A model generated the notes under the pieces. The model made no database searches. It had not been told where the DNA came from and was given only the letters and a program-made list of their open reading frames with translations. Below, one piece after another: positions 1-9,992 of a stretch of 64,000 nt of DNA. A program made the position numbers and the translations under genes. Numbering within the stretch: the stretch's first letter is position 1; every line of letters starts with the position of its first letter. The DNA is from CAZNPA01 sp964575095 (GTDB lineage Bacteria > Pseudomonadota > Alphaproteobacteria > Rickettsiales > SXRF01), in contig CAZNPA010000003.1 of the NCBI GenBank assembly GCA_964575095.1, positions 186,001-250,000 on the forward strand, in the 5' to 3' direction.

Positions 1-1
1 G

Positions 2-313
2 TTCGATGATTTCACCAAGAAATATCCGAAAGACCCGCTGGTCGGTAACGCCTATTACTGGATGGGCGAGACCTATTACATCCGCCGCGATTACGTCACC
101 GCCGCCGACAATTTCCGTCAGGGCTTCGAAGCCACGCCCACCGGCCCCAAAGCCGCCGATAACCTGCTCAAGCTGGCGATGTCGCTTGATGCCCTAGACC
201 GCAACAAGGAAGCCTGCGTCGTGCTGCAGCAAATCGGCACCAAGTTCAAAAAAGGCGCAACGTCAGTGGTCGGCAAAGCCGAAGCGGAACAAAAGCGGAT
301 TGGCTGCAAATGA
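2..313 (+). CDS. cpoB: CpoB/YbgF-type Tol-Pal system protein, C-terminal part
   Basis: The gene is cut by the window's left edge; about 103 C-terminal residues remain. The frame is open from base 2 and reads as a tetratricopeptide-type segment with NAYYWMGETYY, followed by a second helix pair around NLLKLAMSLDALD and a C-terminal VVGKAEAEQKR. This matches the C-terminal TPR domain of CpoB (YbgF), a periplasmic protein that couples the Tol-Pal complex to envelope constriction at division. The gene ends about 75 bases before tilS. A pal/cpoB-tilS-ftsH order is usual in alphaproteobacteria, which supports the call. The N-terminal coiled coil and signal peptide lie outside the window. Confidence 0.85.
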   Translation, partial: FDDFTKKYPKDPLVGNAYYWMGETYYIRRDYVTAADNFRQGFEATPTGPKAADNLLKLAMSLDALDRNKEACVVLQQIGTKFKKGATSVVGKAEAEQKRIGCK

Positions 314-318
314 CGGTA

Positions 319-376
319 AGCCTTAGCGGCTTCGCCGCTTAGGCTCCCGTCATCCCGGCGCAGGCCGGGATCCAGG
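319..376. repeat. Palindromic extragenic repeats between cpoB and tilS
   Basis: Two inverted repeats lie in this gap. The first, 319-345, pairs AGCCTTAGCGG with CCGCTTAGGCT around a cttcg loop with one mismatch. The second, at about 350-376, contains CCCGGCGCAGGCCGGG and continues into ATCCAGG. The second resembles other tcatcccgg or tcattcccg units in this window (6390-6470, 35464-35577, 61540-61606). It is a dispersed REP-like unit; a terminator function is possible, but there is no T run after the stem. Confidence 0.6.
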
Positions 377-386
377 GCCACAGATT

Positions 387-1472
387 ATGTCCATGATGAT
401 GGAAAAATTCTCCTCCGCTCTCTCCTCCATCGGCTACTTCGAAAAAAAACCAACAGTGGCCGTCGCCGTATCCGGTGGCGCCGACAGCATGGCGCTGCTG
501 CTTTTGGCGGACGCATGGGCAAAAAATAAGCGCGGAAAAGTAATCGCACTCACGGTCGATCACGGCCTACGAAAAGAATCGAACGCCGAAGCTAAACAAG
601 TGGCCGCCTGGTGCAAAACGCTCGGCATCGAGCATCATGTGCTAACGTGGGATCATTCTATTCCTCCCACCGCAGGGGGAGGAAGCAATCAAGCCGCCGC
701 CCGCGACGCCCGCTACACGCTGCTTACCGGCTGGTGCAAAAAAAATAAAATCCTGCATCTCTTCACGGCACACCACCAGAACGATCAGGCGGAAACGCTG
801 TTATTTAGGCTGGCGCGCGGCAGTTTCATCGAAGGGCTGGCATCGATTCCCGCCGTGAGCACCCGCGATGGCGTGCGGCTTTTACGTCCACTGCTGGCCA
901 CGCCAAAATCCGCGCTGATGGATTTCCTGACGGAAAAAAAACAGGAATGGATCGAGGATCCCTCGAACCAAAGTCCAAAATACACGCGCAACGTCATCCG
1001 AAATTATATCAGCGATGATGCGGCGGAAAAAGCCGGGAAGCTGGCAAGTCGTTTCGCCGTCATCCGCAACCGTTTGGAACACGCGCTGGCAAAAGCGATG
1101 GTGCAGACGGTCGATATTTTTCCGGATGGGCATGCCGCACTGCACGCCTCACCATTCAGAAAATTGCCTGCCGAGCAAGCAATGCGATTACTTTCCGCGT
1201 TGGTGCAAACGGTCGGCGGAGAACCGATGCAACCGCGAACGGAAAAACTGCGGCGACTCTATCAGGATTTGACAAAAACGAATCCGCCGCGAAAGCGCAG
1301 CCTCGGCGGTTGCTGTTTTCATCACCAGCCGAAAAACAACGGCTGGCGGGTTGAATATGACGTCACCGCGCCCCATATAAGAATCAGGCGCGCTGCCGCC
1401 GGTAAAACGGTCGTCCGCCCTGCGAAATCCCTTGCTGGCTGGGCTTTTTTGGGGTTGAATAGGTCGATATAA
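387..1472 (+). CDS. tilS: tRNA(Ile)-lysidine synthase TilS
   Basis: TilS uses ATP and lysine to convert C34 of the CAU-anticodon tRNA(Ile) to lysidine, which switches the codon read from AUG to AUA. The 361-residue product has the N-type PP-loop SGGADS at residues 29-34, the TVDHGLR segment, and AHHQNDQAETLLFRLARGS, all diagnostic of TilS. It is shorter than the Escherichia coli enzyme (432 aa); the C-terminal region is poorly conserved. Several ATG codons cluster at 387, 393, 396 and 399, with no strong ribosome binding site, so the exact start is uncertain. It precedes ftsH, as in many alphaproteobacteria. Confidence 0.93.
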   Translation: MSMMMEKFSSALSSIGYFEKKPTVAVAVSGGADSMALLLLADAWAKNKRGKVIALTVDHGLRKESNAEAKQVAAWCKTLGIEHHVLTWDHSIPPTAGGGSNQAAARDARYTLLTGWCKKNKILHLFTAHHQNDQAETLLFRLARGSFIEGLASIPAVSTRDGVRLLRPLLATPKSALMDFLTEKKQEWIEDPSNQSPKYTRNVIRNYISDDAAEKAGKLASRFAVIRNRLEHALAKAMVQTVDIFPDGHAALHASPFRKLPAEQAMRLLSALVQTVGGEPMQPRTEKLRRLYQDLTKTNPPRKRSLGGCCFHHQPKNNGWRVEYDVTAPHIRIRRAAAGKTVVRPAKSLAGWAFLGLNRSI

Positions 1473-1483
1473 GTTCTATAAAA

Positions 1484-1548
1484 ACCCTCACCCGCTCGCT
1501 ACGCGAGCTTCCCTCTCCCTTCAAAGGGAGAGGGTTAGGGAGAGGGTT
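1484..1548. repeat. Palindromic repeat between tilS and ftsH
   Basis: The unit begins with accctcaccc and ends with gggagagggtt, with inner stems CGCTCGCTACGCGAGC and CTCCCTTCAAAGGGAG. It is a GC-rich dispersed palindrome in an otherwise short intergenic region just upstream of ftsH. Such units are common in bacterial genomes as REP/MITE-like remnants. It could influence ftsH message stability, but nothing in the sequence shows that. Confidence 0.6.
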
Positions 1549-1568
1549 GTAACGCAAGGAGACAAAGA

Positions 1569-3506
<1,938 letters not shown>

Positions 3507-3507
3507 C

Positions 3508-4842
3508 ATGAAAAAACTCTTCGGCACCGATGGCATACGCGGCACGGCGAATATCCCGCCGATGACCGCCGACATCGCGCTCAAAGTCGGCATGGCCGCC
3601 GGGCAGCAGTTCTTGCGCGGCAATCACCGCCACCGCGTCGTCATCGCCAAGGATACTCGGCTCTCCGGCTATATGATCGAACCGGCGCTGGTGGCCGGGT
3701 TCATTGCCGTCGGCATGGACGTCGTGCTGGTCGGCCCGATGCCGACACCGGCGGTCGCCATGCTGGTGAAATCGCTGCGCGCCGATCTGGGCGTCATGAT
3801 TTCCGCTTCGCACAACGCCTATCAGGATAACGGCATCAAATTATTCGGCCCTGACAGCTATAAATTATCCGACGAGGTCGAGGAGAAAATCGAGCAGCTG
3901 GTCGCCAAGAATCATTTCAAGGCAACGGCCAAGCCCGACAAGCTGGGACGCGCCAAGCGCCTCGATGACGCGCCGGGCCGCTATATCGAATTTGCCAAAG
4001 CCACCTTCCCCAAGACGCTCACGCTCGAAGGCCTTAAAATCGTTGTCGATTGCGCCAACGGCGCCGCCTATCACATCGCGCCGGTTATTTTCCGTGAACT
4101 GGGCGCGGAGGTGATCGAGATCGGCACCGAGCCCGACGGCTTCAACATCAACAAAGGCTGCGGCTCAACCGCGCCCGAATTGCTGTGCAAAACGGTACTC
4201 AAGGAAAAAGCCGATATCGGCATTGCGCTTGACGGCGACGCCGACCGCGTCGTGATCTGCGACGAAAAAGGCGAAATATTGGACGGCGATCAGCTGATGG
4301 CCATGATCGCCACACACTGCCTGGCGACCAAGGCGTTAAAGGGCGGCGCCATTGTCGCCACCGAAATGTCGAACATGGGGCTGGAGCGTTATCTCGCCAG
4401 CAAAAAAATAAAACTCATCCGCACCAAAGTCGGCGACCGTTACGTCGTCGAAAAAATGCGCGCGGGCGGCTACAATATCGGCGGCGAGCAGTCCGGCCAC
4501 ATCATCCTATCCGACCACGCCACCACCGGCGACGGCATCATCGCCGCGTTGCAAGTACTGGCCTATATGCGCGGCGACGGAAGGTCACTCTCCAAATGCG
4601 GAAAATTATTTACGCCGATGCCGCAGATTTTGAAAAACGTGCCTTACAAAGGCACCTCACCGCTTAAAAACCTCAAAGTGCAGAAAGCCATTGAAGAAGC
4701 CAAAAACAAGCTGGGCGCCAAAGGCCGAATTTTTATTCGCGAATCCGGCACCGAGCCGTTGATTCGGGTAATGGCGGAGGGAGAGAATTCGGCAGAAGTT
4801 ACACATACTGTAGATAAAGTTTGTAAAGCTATCGCACAATAA
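3508..4842 (+). CDS. glmM: Phosphoglucosamine mutase GlmM
   Basis: GlmM interconverts glucosamine-6-phosphate and glucosamine-1-phosphate on the way to UDP-GlcNAc for peptidoglycan and lipopolysaccharide. The start MKKLFGTDGIRG at 3508 is canonical, giving 444 residues (E. coli: 445). The phosphoserine loop SASHNAYQDNG places the catalytic serine at about 101. The metal loop DGDADR is at 242-247, and the C-terminal phosphate-binding loop reads IRESGTEPLIRVM. It follows ftsH by a single base. A longer upstream reading frame exists, but it overlaps ftsH and lacks homology, so the ATG at 3508 is preferred. Confidence 0.98.
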   Translation: MKKLFGTDGIRGTANIPPMTADIALKVGMAAGQQFLRGNHRHRVVIAKDTRLSGYMIEPALVAGFIAVGMDVVLVGPMPTPAVAMLVKSLRADLGVMISASHNAYQDNGIKLFGPDSYKLSDEVEEKIEQLVAKNHFKATAKPDKLGRAKRLDDAPGRYIEFAKATFPKTLTLEGLKIVVDCANGAAYHIAPVIFRELGAEVIEIGTEPDGFNINKGCGSTAPELLCKTVLKEKADIGIALDGDADRVVICDEKGEILDGDQLMAMIATHCLATKALKGGAIVATEMSNMGLERYLASKKIKLIRTKVGDRYVVEKMRAGGYNIGGEQSGHIILSDHATTGDGIIAALQVLAYMRGDGRSLSKCGKLFTPMPQILKNVPYKGTSPLKNLKVQKAIEEAKNKLGAKGRIFIRESGTEPLIRVMAEGENSAEVTHTVDKVCKAIAQ

Positions 4843-4846
4843 TGTT

Positions 4847-5542
4847 ATGCCTTGGTTCGATCCCGTCAGCCGCGATCCCCGAGATTATGAGCGATTGCAG
4901 TTGTGCCGAGAGGATTACCGGCACGGAATAGAAGCTCTATCCCAGCTAAGCCAAGAAATTATCCGCAATAAGAAAAATATAGAAGTTCTCGATATCGCCG
5001 GTGGCACGGGCATTGGCAGCGCCAATCTTTGTGGATTGGATAATGTAAAAGAGATTACCGTTTTAGACAGCGATCCTCAACTTCTCGCCATTGCCGCTGC
5101 GAAATCAGAAAAAATAAAGACGATGGAAGCAAGAATGCAAGATTTCTCACTTCCGAAAAAATATAATCTCGTTATTGCATCTTACGCTTATCATCATCTT
5201 CCCGATAAAGAAAAAACAGCATTCTGTAAAAAATTAGCGTCGTATTTATCACCGGATGGAGAAATATTACTATTGGAAATCTGTGGTGCGCGCGGAAAAG
5301 AAATAGAACAATATTACGATGATGTGATGGAGCGAAGTCCCGATAACCCTGATTTAGCGCGTTTTTTAAAATGGACGGCGGCAAGAGATACCGCTATCAA
5401 TGGCGAATTCAAAGTGCCATTAGATCGTGTTCTGGAAGATTTTAAAGAAGCTGGACTTACAGCGATAGAAACGCGCAAAGTTTGGGCAGCCAGCAACAGT
5501 AATGCCGGCACCTATTTAATTAGATTAAAGAAAAAACATTGA
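4847..5542 (+). CDS. Class I SAM-dependent methyltransferase, substrate unknown
   Basis: The 231-residue protein has a Rossmann methyltransferase core: motif I VLDIAGGTGIGSA at about 47-59, an acidic motif II VLDSD, and ASYAYHHLPD followed by LSPDGEILLLE typical of methyltransferase type 11/12 domains. The substrate is not evident. It starts 4 bases after glmM stops, and its stop overlaps the thiD ATG (TGATG), so it is translated within the same transcript. Its codons are visibly richer in A and T (roughly 40-45% GC by eye) than those of glmM and thiD, which suggests relatively recent acquisition. It has no membrane segment or signal peptide. Confidence 0.8.
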   Translation: MPWFDPVSRDPRDYERLQLCREDYRHGIEALSQLSQEIIRNKKNIEVLDIAGGTGIGSANLCGLDNVKEITVLDSDPQLLAIAAAKSEKIKTMEARMQDFSLPKKYNLVIASYAYHHLPDKEKTAFCKKLASYLSPDGEILLLEICGARGKEIEQYYDDVMERSPDNPDLARFLKWTAARDTAINGEFKVPLDRVLEDFKEAGLTAIETRKVWAASNSNAGTYLIRLKKKH

Positions 5543-6384
5543 TGGACAACACTCGCCACTCGCCACTCACCACTCGCCACTCGCAAGGCCGCGTCCTAAT
5601 CATCGCCGGTTCCGATCCCGGCGGCGGCGCGGGCATCCAGGGCGATATCAAAACGGTGACGGTGCTAGGCGGCTATGCGGCCGCTGCCATCACCGCGCTC
5701 ACGGCACAAAATACGCAAGGCGTGTTCGGCATTCATGATGTCCCCGCCGATTTCATCACACAGCAAATCACATTAGTCATCGATGACATCGGCGCCGATG
5801 CGTTTAAAACCGGCATGCTGCATAAGACGGATGTCATCGAAGCCGTCGCTGATACGATTGCGCCGCATACCAAGAAAATCCCGCTTGTACTTGATCCCGT
5901 CATGTTCGCCAAGGGCGGTGCGCCGCTCTTGCAGGAAGATGCGCTCTCGGCGCTTAAAGAAAAGCTTCTGCCGCTGGCTACCATCGTCACGCCCAACATT
6001 CCCGAAGCGGAATATCTCGCCGGTATAAAAATTCATTCGGTGGACGATATAAAAAAAGCGGCTGAGAAAATCCTAAAATCCGGCTGCAAAGCGGTGCTCT
6101 TAAAAGGCGGGCACATGGAAGGCGAAATGCTTACCGATGTGCTGATGGACGCCAAAGGTTACGAAATATTTTCCGACAAACGCCTCAACACCAAACACAC
6201 GCACGGCACCGGCTGCACACTAGCGTCCGCCATCGCCACCGGCCTCGCGCAGGGCATGACGCTCAAAGATTCCGTGATTCGCGCCCGCGCGTTTGTAAGG
6301 AAAGCGATGGAGCTGGCACCGGGCTTAGGTAATGGTCATGGACCGTTGGGCCACGCACAAACCATCAAAGCATTTAATACTTAA
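5542..6384 (+). CDS. thiD: Hydroxymethylpyrimidine/phosphomethylpyrimidine kinase ThiD
   Basis: ThiD phosphorylates hydroxymethylpyrimidine twice to give HMP pyrophosphate for thiamine synthesis. The 280-residue protein has the ribokinase-fold signature GSDPGGGAGIQ at 23-33, ALTAQNTQGV, and the C-terminal anion hole and catalytic loop HGTGC at about 221-225. The ATG at 5542 overlaps the upstream stop codon; a TTG three bases earlier is also in frame. Residues 4-14 (TRHSPLTTRHS) are encoded by five tandem heptamers of the actcgcc type, a repeat also present outside genes in this window. The N-terminus therefore appears to be derived from a repeat, ahead of the canonical start of the domain. 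Confidence 0.95.
   Translation: MDNTRHSPLTTRHSQGRVLIIAGSDPGGGAGIQGDIKTVTVLGGYAAAAITALTAQNTQGVFGIHDVPADFITQQITLVIDDIGADAFKTGMLHKTDVIEAVADTIAPHTKKIPLVLDPVMFAKGGAPLLQEDALSALKEKLLPLATIVTPNIPEAEYLAGIKIHSVDDIKKAAEKILKSGCKAVLLKGGHMEGEMLTDVLMDAKGYEIFSDKRLNTKHTHGTGCTLASAIATGLAQGMTLKDSVIRARAFVRKAMELAPGLGNGHGPLGHAQTIKAFNT
5551..5584. repeat. Tandem heptamer repeat inside thiD
   Basis: Five consecutive heptamers read actcgcc, actcgcc, actcacc, actcgcc, actcgca. They lie at the extreme 5' end of thiD and are translated. Related heptamers form inverted repeats at 10532-10620 and 55815-55880. Confidence 0.75.
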
Positions 6385-6389
6385 TATTG

Positions 6390-6470
6390 TCATCCCCGCG
6401 CAAGCGGGGATCTTATCTCTGCATTTGTATCTGTGGTGAATTACGATTCCCGCCTTCGCGGGAATGACGA
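6390..6470. repeat. Paired REP-like palindromes between convergent genes
   Basis: The first unit, tcatccccgcgcaagcggggat, contains the stem CCCCGC/GCGGGG. The second, gattcccgccttcgcgggaatgac, contains TTCCCGC/GCGGGAA. They are mirrored around a short AT-richer spacer and sit between the ends of thiD and the minus-strand unknown gene. A near-identical pair lies between secY and rplO (61540-61606). They may act as a bidirectional terminator, although no T run is seen. Confidence 0.65.
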
Positions 6471-6475
6471 AGAAA

Positions 6476-7600
6476 TTAGCGTTGCTGCAAGAGCGATGCT
6501 TCGGCGCGAGACTGCTCGAGGCGTTCGACGTGGCCAAGGTTGGTTGCGGCTTTGGTCATGCCGAGTTTTTTTACGAACGAAGGTTGCGACGGCGCATCGG
6601 CATAGTGCGGCATCGCCGGTAATGTCACGGCCGGCACTTTTTCTTCCTGCGTCCGCCCCAGAATCGCATCCTTGATGCGGGTGAAGAATCCTTTTTTTAT
6701 CGGCATCGAGATTTGGTTGGGGTCGAAACCGGACGCCTGCCCTTCGACGGTGAACGCCAGTTCGGTGGCATCCATTTTTCCGTGATTGATGGCGTCGGTG
6801 ATCTGGTCGATCTTGATCATGCGGCCGATATCGGCGGCGATGTGCTGCCGCTTGGCGACCGACAGTTCGTCGTATTCGCTTCCGTATTTGCGTCCAATCA
6901 TCTCCGAAAGTTCCGGCGTGGCGCTGGCAAACACCGAGAACACCTGCTCGCGGGTGATGAATTTTCCGGCGTCGCGTTCTTTTTGCAGCGCGGTGATGCG
7001 GTCGTGCGCCGTTTCTTTCTCGACGCCGAATATCTTGTCGCCGACCCAGTGCAGCGGCATTTTTATGGCGTTATAGGTAAGTAAGCCGATCAGGCCGTAA
7101 CCGGCATGCATCATAAGTCCCACGCCCGGTGCCAGCGCCGGCAAGAGCGGCGTCAGCAGCGACATCGAGGCGACGGTGGCGATGACGGCAAGGGCGATGC
7201 TGAGGTTGCGCTGGCGCCGGAGCTTATCCAACGCTCCGGCCAGCGTGCGGTTACCTTCGATCCCTTTTTCGGCGTCGCCTTCGGCCAGCTTGCGTACTTC
7301 CTTGTGCTTGAGTTTTCCGGCTTCTTTTCCCAGCGTCGTCGATAATTCGTCTTTGTAGATTTCGATCAATTCGCGGCGTTTTTTATTATATTCGCCTTGC
7401 GTCAGCGCGGCGTTGACGCCCGCCATCAGGCCGATGCCGGCGATGGTGGCGATATGGTCCTTGCCGGCGGTGAGCATGGCGCCGATCTTTTCGCTGAGCC
7501 ATTTGCCGATGCCATGGCCGGACACTTCGGCGCTGCCGTGCCCCGCTGCATGCTCGAACCACGAGCCGACGGCTTTTATCGGGTTATGCGTTGTGCCCAT
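6476..7600 (-). CDS. Unknown membrane-associated protein
   Basis: I do not recognise this protein. From the ATG at 7600 it has 374 residues; a GTG at 7609, better spaced from GGAAAAGA, would add three. It has a short hydrophobic segment near the N-terminus (IATIAGIGLMAGVNAAL) and a charged helical region (about 70-125). Two close hydrophobic stretches in the middle (LAVIATVASMSLLTPLLPAL, then VGLMMHAGYGLIGLLTY) probably form a membrane hairpin. A soluble helical C-terminal half follows, ending in a short unstructured tail. Composition matches its neighbours. It is convergent with thiD and divergent from nothing obvious, and no operon partner is visible. It may be a lineage-specific inner-membrane protein. 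Confidence 0.6.
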   Translation of the reverse strand: MGTTHNPIKAVGSWFEHAAGHGSAEVSGHGIGKWLSEKIGAMLTAGKDHIATIAGIGLMAGVNAALTQGEYNKKRRELIEIYKDELSTTLGKEAGKLKHKEVRKLAEGDAEKGIEGNRTLAGALDKLRRQRNLSIALAVIATVASMSLLTPLLPALAPGVGLMMHAGYGLIGLLTYNAIKMPLHWVGDKIFGVEKETAHDRITALQKERDAGKFITREQVFSVFASATPELSEMIGRKYGSEYDELSVAKRQHIAADIGRMIKIDQITDAINHGKMDATELAFTVEGQASGFDPNQISMPIKKGFFTRIKDAILGRTQEEKVPAVTLPAMPHYADAPSQPSFVKKLGMTKAATNLGHVERLEQSRAEASLLQQR

Positions 7601-7744
7601 AAAAAACACTCTTTTCCACTTACCATTCTACTAAAAAAACGGCTGAGAAATGTGAATCTTTTGTGAAGAAAAAGCGCGTTTTTGGCGTTTTTTTGCCGTT
7701 TTTTGGCCGATTTTGCGGTCGTTTAAGGCGCGTTTAGCGCCGGT

Positions 7745-8296
7745 TTACTCGTATTTAAGCGCCAGATACTCGCGTGCATGCTCGACGTAAAGGGCGGCCG
7801 ATTTAGGGATATAAGCGACTTCTTCGGGTTTTAAGTCCCTGAAATACTTGGCAGGATTGCCCGCCCAAATCTGCCCTTTTAGTACGCGTTTTCCAGGGGT
7901 TACCAAAGCGCCGGCAGCCACCCAGGCGCCCGATTCCACCACTGCACCGTCCATGACGGTGGCGCGCATGCCGACGAAACAATCGTCTTCGAGCGTCGCG
8001 CCGTGAATGAGCGCGCAATGGGCGACAGTGACACCGTTGCCGATAAAAGTGGGCGCGGTTTTGCGTGTAACGTGAATGATGGTGCCGTCCTGAATGTTAG
8101 TGCGCGAACCGATGCGCACGCTATGCACATCGCCGCGCACGACGCAGCCGAACCAGACGCCGGTATCCTCACCGATCTCGACATCGCCGATAATGGCGCT
8201 GCCCGGCGCGATAAATGCTTTCGGAGAAATGGTGGGCGAGATACCCTTCAAATGATTCGGGCCGGTATAGGGAAGAATATACGGTTTGTTTTCCAT
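7745..8296 (-). CDS. Gamma-carbonic anhydrase family protein (left-handed beta-helix)
   Basis: The 183-residue protein consists of hexapeptide repeats ([LIV]-G-x-x motifs such as IIGDVEIGEDTGVWFGCVVRGD) that form a left-handed beta-helix. Three histidines at 75, 93 and 98 (IIHVT, VAHCALIHGAT) sit where gamma-class carbonic anhydrases bind metal between subunits. The family (YrdA/CaiE/PaaY-like) includes active carbonic anhydrases, thioesterases and proteins of unknown function. The stop lies about 140 bases downstream of the unknown gene's start, and it follows argC on the same strand with an 8-base gap, so the two are probably co-transcribed. Confidence 0.88.
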   Translation of the reverse strand: MENKPYILPYTGPNHLKGISPTISPKAFIAPGSAIIGDVEIGEDTGVWFGCVVRGDVHSVRIGSRTNIQDGTIIHVTRKTAPTFIGNGVTVAHCALIHGATLEDDCFVGMRATVMDGAVVESGAWVAAGALVTPGKRVLKGQIWAGNPAKYFRDLKPEEVAYIPKSAALYVEHAREYLALKYE

Positions 8297-8304
8297 ATGA
8301 CTAT

Positions 8305-9321
8305 TTAAGGAAACAGCGCCCGCATTTGCAAGGACGTTGTTTCCTCAAAACCGAACATCACGTTCATGTTTTGCACCGCCTGGCCCGACGCGCCTTTCAC
8401 CAGATTATCGATGGCGGACACAATGATCGCCTCACCCTTGATGCGGCTTTCGAAAATATTGATGATACAAGCGTTGGTGCCGCGCACAGTGTGCGTGGCC
8501 GGCATAGCGCCTTCGGGAATAATATGCACGAACGGCTCGTCGTTGTAGGTCTTCTCCAGAACATTCCGCGCTGCCTTGACATCTTTGCAGCGCACATAGA
8601 TCGTCGATAAAATCCCGCGGTTCATCGGCACCAGATGCGGCGTGAAGGTAATCATCGTGCCGAGCTCCTGCTCTATTTCTCCCGTGTGGCGGTGATTGCT
8701 AACGCCGTAAACGCTCATGCCATCGTTGATTTCGGTGAACAGGTTGGATTGCTTGGCACTGCGACCAGCGCCGGTGACACCGGAAGCGCTGTCGGCGATA
8801 ATGCCATTTTTGTCGATGGCGTTTGCTTTGAGGAGCGGCAACAGCGGCAGCAATATCGACGTTGGATAACAGCCGGGATTGGCAATAAGCCGCGCATTTT
8901 TAATTTTATCGCGCACGTGTTCGGTCAGGCCATACACCGCTTCTTTTTGCAAATCGACCGCCTGGTGCGCATGGCCATACCACTTGGCGTATTCGTTCGC
9001 GTCTTTAAGCCTAAAGTCTGCCGAGAGATCGATGATTTTCACCTGTTTTGGCAACCCGGCGATAACGGGTTGCGTCGTACCGTGCGGCAAGCAGCAGAAC
9101 ACCAGATCGATTTTGGAAAAATCGGTTTGGTCGATCGTAGCCAACCGCGGAAGACCTGCCTCGGCCAAGTGCGGATAGATTTCGTCGATGGTTTTTCCGG
9201 CTTGGCTGTCGCCGGTCAGTGCCGCAATGCGGGCATATGGATGTGCCATCAGAATGCGGATCAGCTCCGCACCGGTGTAACCGGATGCGCCGAGGATGGC
9301 GATGTTGATTTTTTTACTCAT
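8305..9321 (-). CDS. argC: N-acetyl-gamma-glutamyl-phosphate reductase ArgC
   Basis: ArgC reduces N-acetylglutamyl phosphate to the semialdehyde with NADPH in arginine biosynthesis. The 338-residue protein has the dinucleotide-binding loop GASGYTG at 11-17, the catalytic cysteine at 151 in NPGCYPTS, and the conserved SGVTGAGR segment. It is the short type of about 340 residues. It lies downstream of rplM-rpsI on the same strand, separated from rpsI by a palindromic element, and is followed 8 bases later by the gamma-carbonic anhydrase-like gene. Confidence 0.96.
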   Translation of the reverse strand: MSKKINIAILGASGYTGAELIRILMAHPYARIAALTGDSQAGKTIDEIYPHLAEAGLPRLATIDQTDFSKIDLVFCCLPHGTTQPVIAGLPKQVKIIDLSADFRLKDANEYAKWYGHAHQAVDLQKEAVYGLTEHVRDKIKNARLIANPGCYPTSILLPLLPLLKANAIDKNGIIADSASGVTGAGRSAKQSNLFTEINDGMSVYGVSNHRHTGEIEQELGTMITFTPHLVPMNRGILSTIYVRCKDVKAARNVLEKTYNDEPFVHIIPEGAMPATHTVRGTNACIINIFESRIKGEAIIVSAIDNLVKGASGQAVQNMNVMFGFEETTSLQMRALFP

Positions 9322-9358
9322 GCTGACACTCTAAAGCGAGTGAGAAAAAAATAAACAC

Positions 9359-9477
9359 AATTCGCTAGGCTGATCCGGATGCGACGCCATGCGAGAACCG
9401 CAGCGCAGCGTATGTTTGAAATACGTGAGCAGCGGAAGCGGAGCATGGCAAGTAAGCCGGCCAGCCTAGTAGAATTG
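9359..9477. repeat. Large palindromic element between rpsI and argC
   Basis: Outer arms pair CAATTCGCTAGGCTG with CAGCCTAGTAGAATTG, and inner arms pair GCCATGC with GCATGGC and CGTAT with ATACG around tttgaa. The outer right arm touches the rpsI stop codon. The element is about 120 bases, consists of nested stems, and carries no coding signal. It looks like a non-autonomous palindromic element, and it may end the ribosomal transcript or have been inserted into the rpsI-argC gap. Confidence 0.65.
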
Positions 9478-9990
9478 TTATCTCTTGGAGAACTGGAAGC
9501 TACGGCGAGCCTTCTTATGGCCGTATTTCTTGCGTTCGACGACGCGGCTGTCGCGCGTCAGGAACCCGCCGCGGCGAAGCGCCGTGTGGAAGGTTTCATC
9601 ATACGTGTCGAGCGCGCGGGAGAGACCTAAGCGCACGGCGCCAGCCTGACCGGAGAGGCCGCCGCCGACAACCGTGGCGGTGACGTCGAAATTGCCCAGA
9701 CGGTCAATGGCCGCGAATGGCTGGTGGATCATCATGCGCAGCACCGGGCGCGCAAAATATTTCTCGAATTCCTTGCCGTTGATGGTGATCCTGCCGTTGC
9801 CGCGCTTGACCCAGACGCGGGCGATGGCGTTCTTGCGGCGACCGGTGCCGTAGGTGATGACTTCGCCGCTTGCCTTGGGCGCTTTCGGTTCTTTGGTGAC
9901 CGGTTTGGCAACTACGGGTTTTTCGGCGGAAACGGGTTTCAGTTTCGGTTTGGATTTGGTTTCGGGCTTGGATTCGGTTTTCTTTACCAT
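9478..9990 (-). CDS. rpsI: 30S ribosomal protein S9
   Basis: S9 is a small-subunit head protein whose C-terminal tail reaches the P site. The core begins near residue 42 (YGTGRRKNAIARVW) and ends in the canonical RRSFQFSKR. Before it lies a lysine-, proline- and alanine-rich extension of about 40 residues, as in other alphaproteobacterial S9 proteins. It starts 2 bases after the rplM stop codon, giving the usual rplM-rpsI operon. Confidence 0.98.
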   Translation of the reverse strand: MVKKTESKPETKSKPKLKPVSAEKPVVAKPVTKEPKAPKASGEVITYGTGRRKNAIARVWVKRGNGRITINGKEFEKYFARPVLRMMIHQPFAAIDRLGNFDVTATVVGGGLSGQAGAVRLGLSRALDTYDETFHTALRRGGFLTRDSRVVERKKYGHKKARRSFQFSKR

Positions 9991-9992
9991 GA

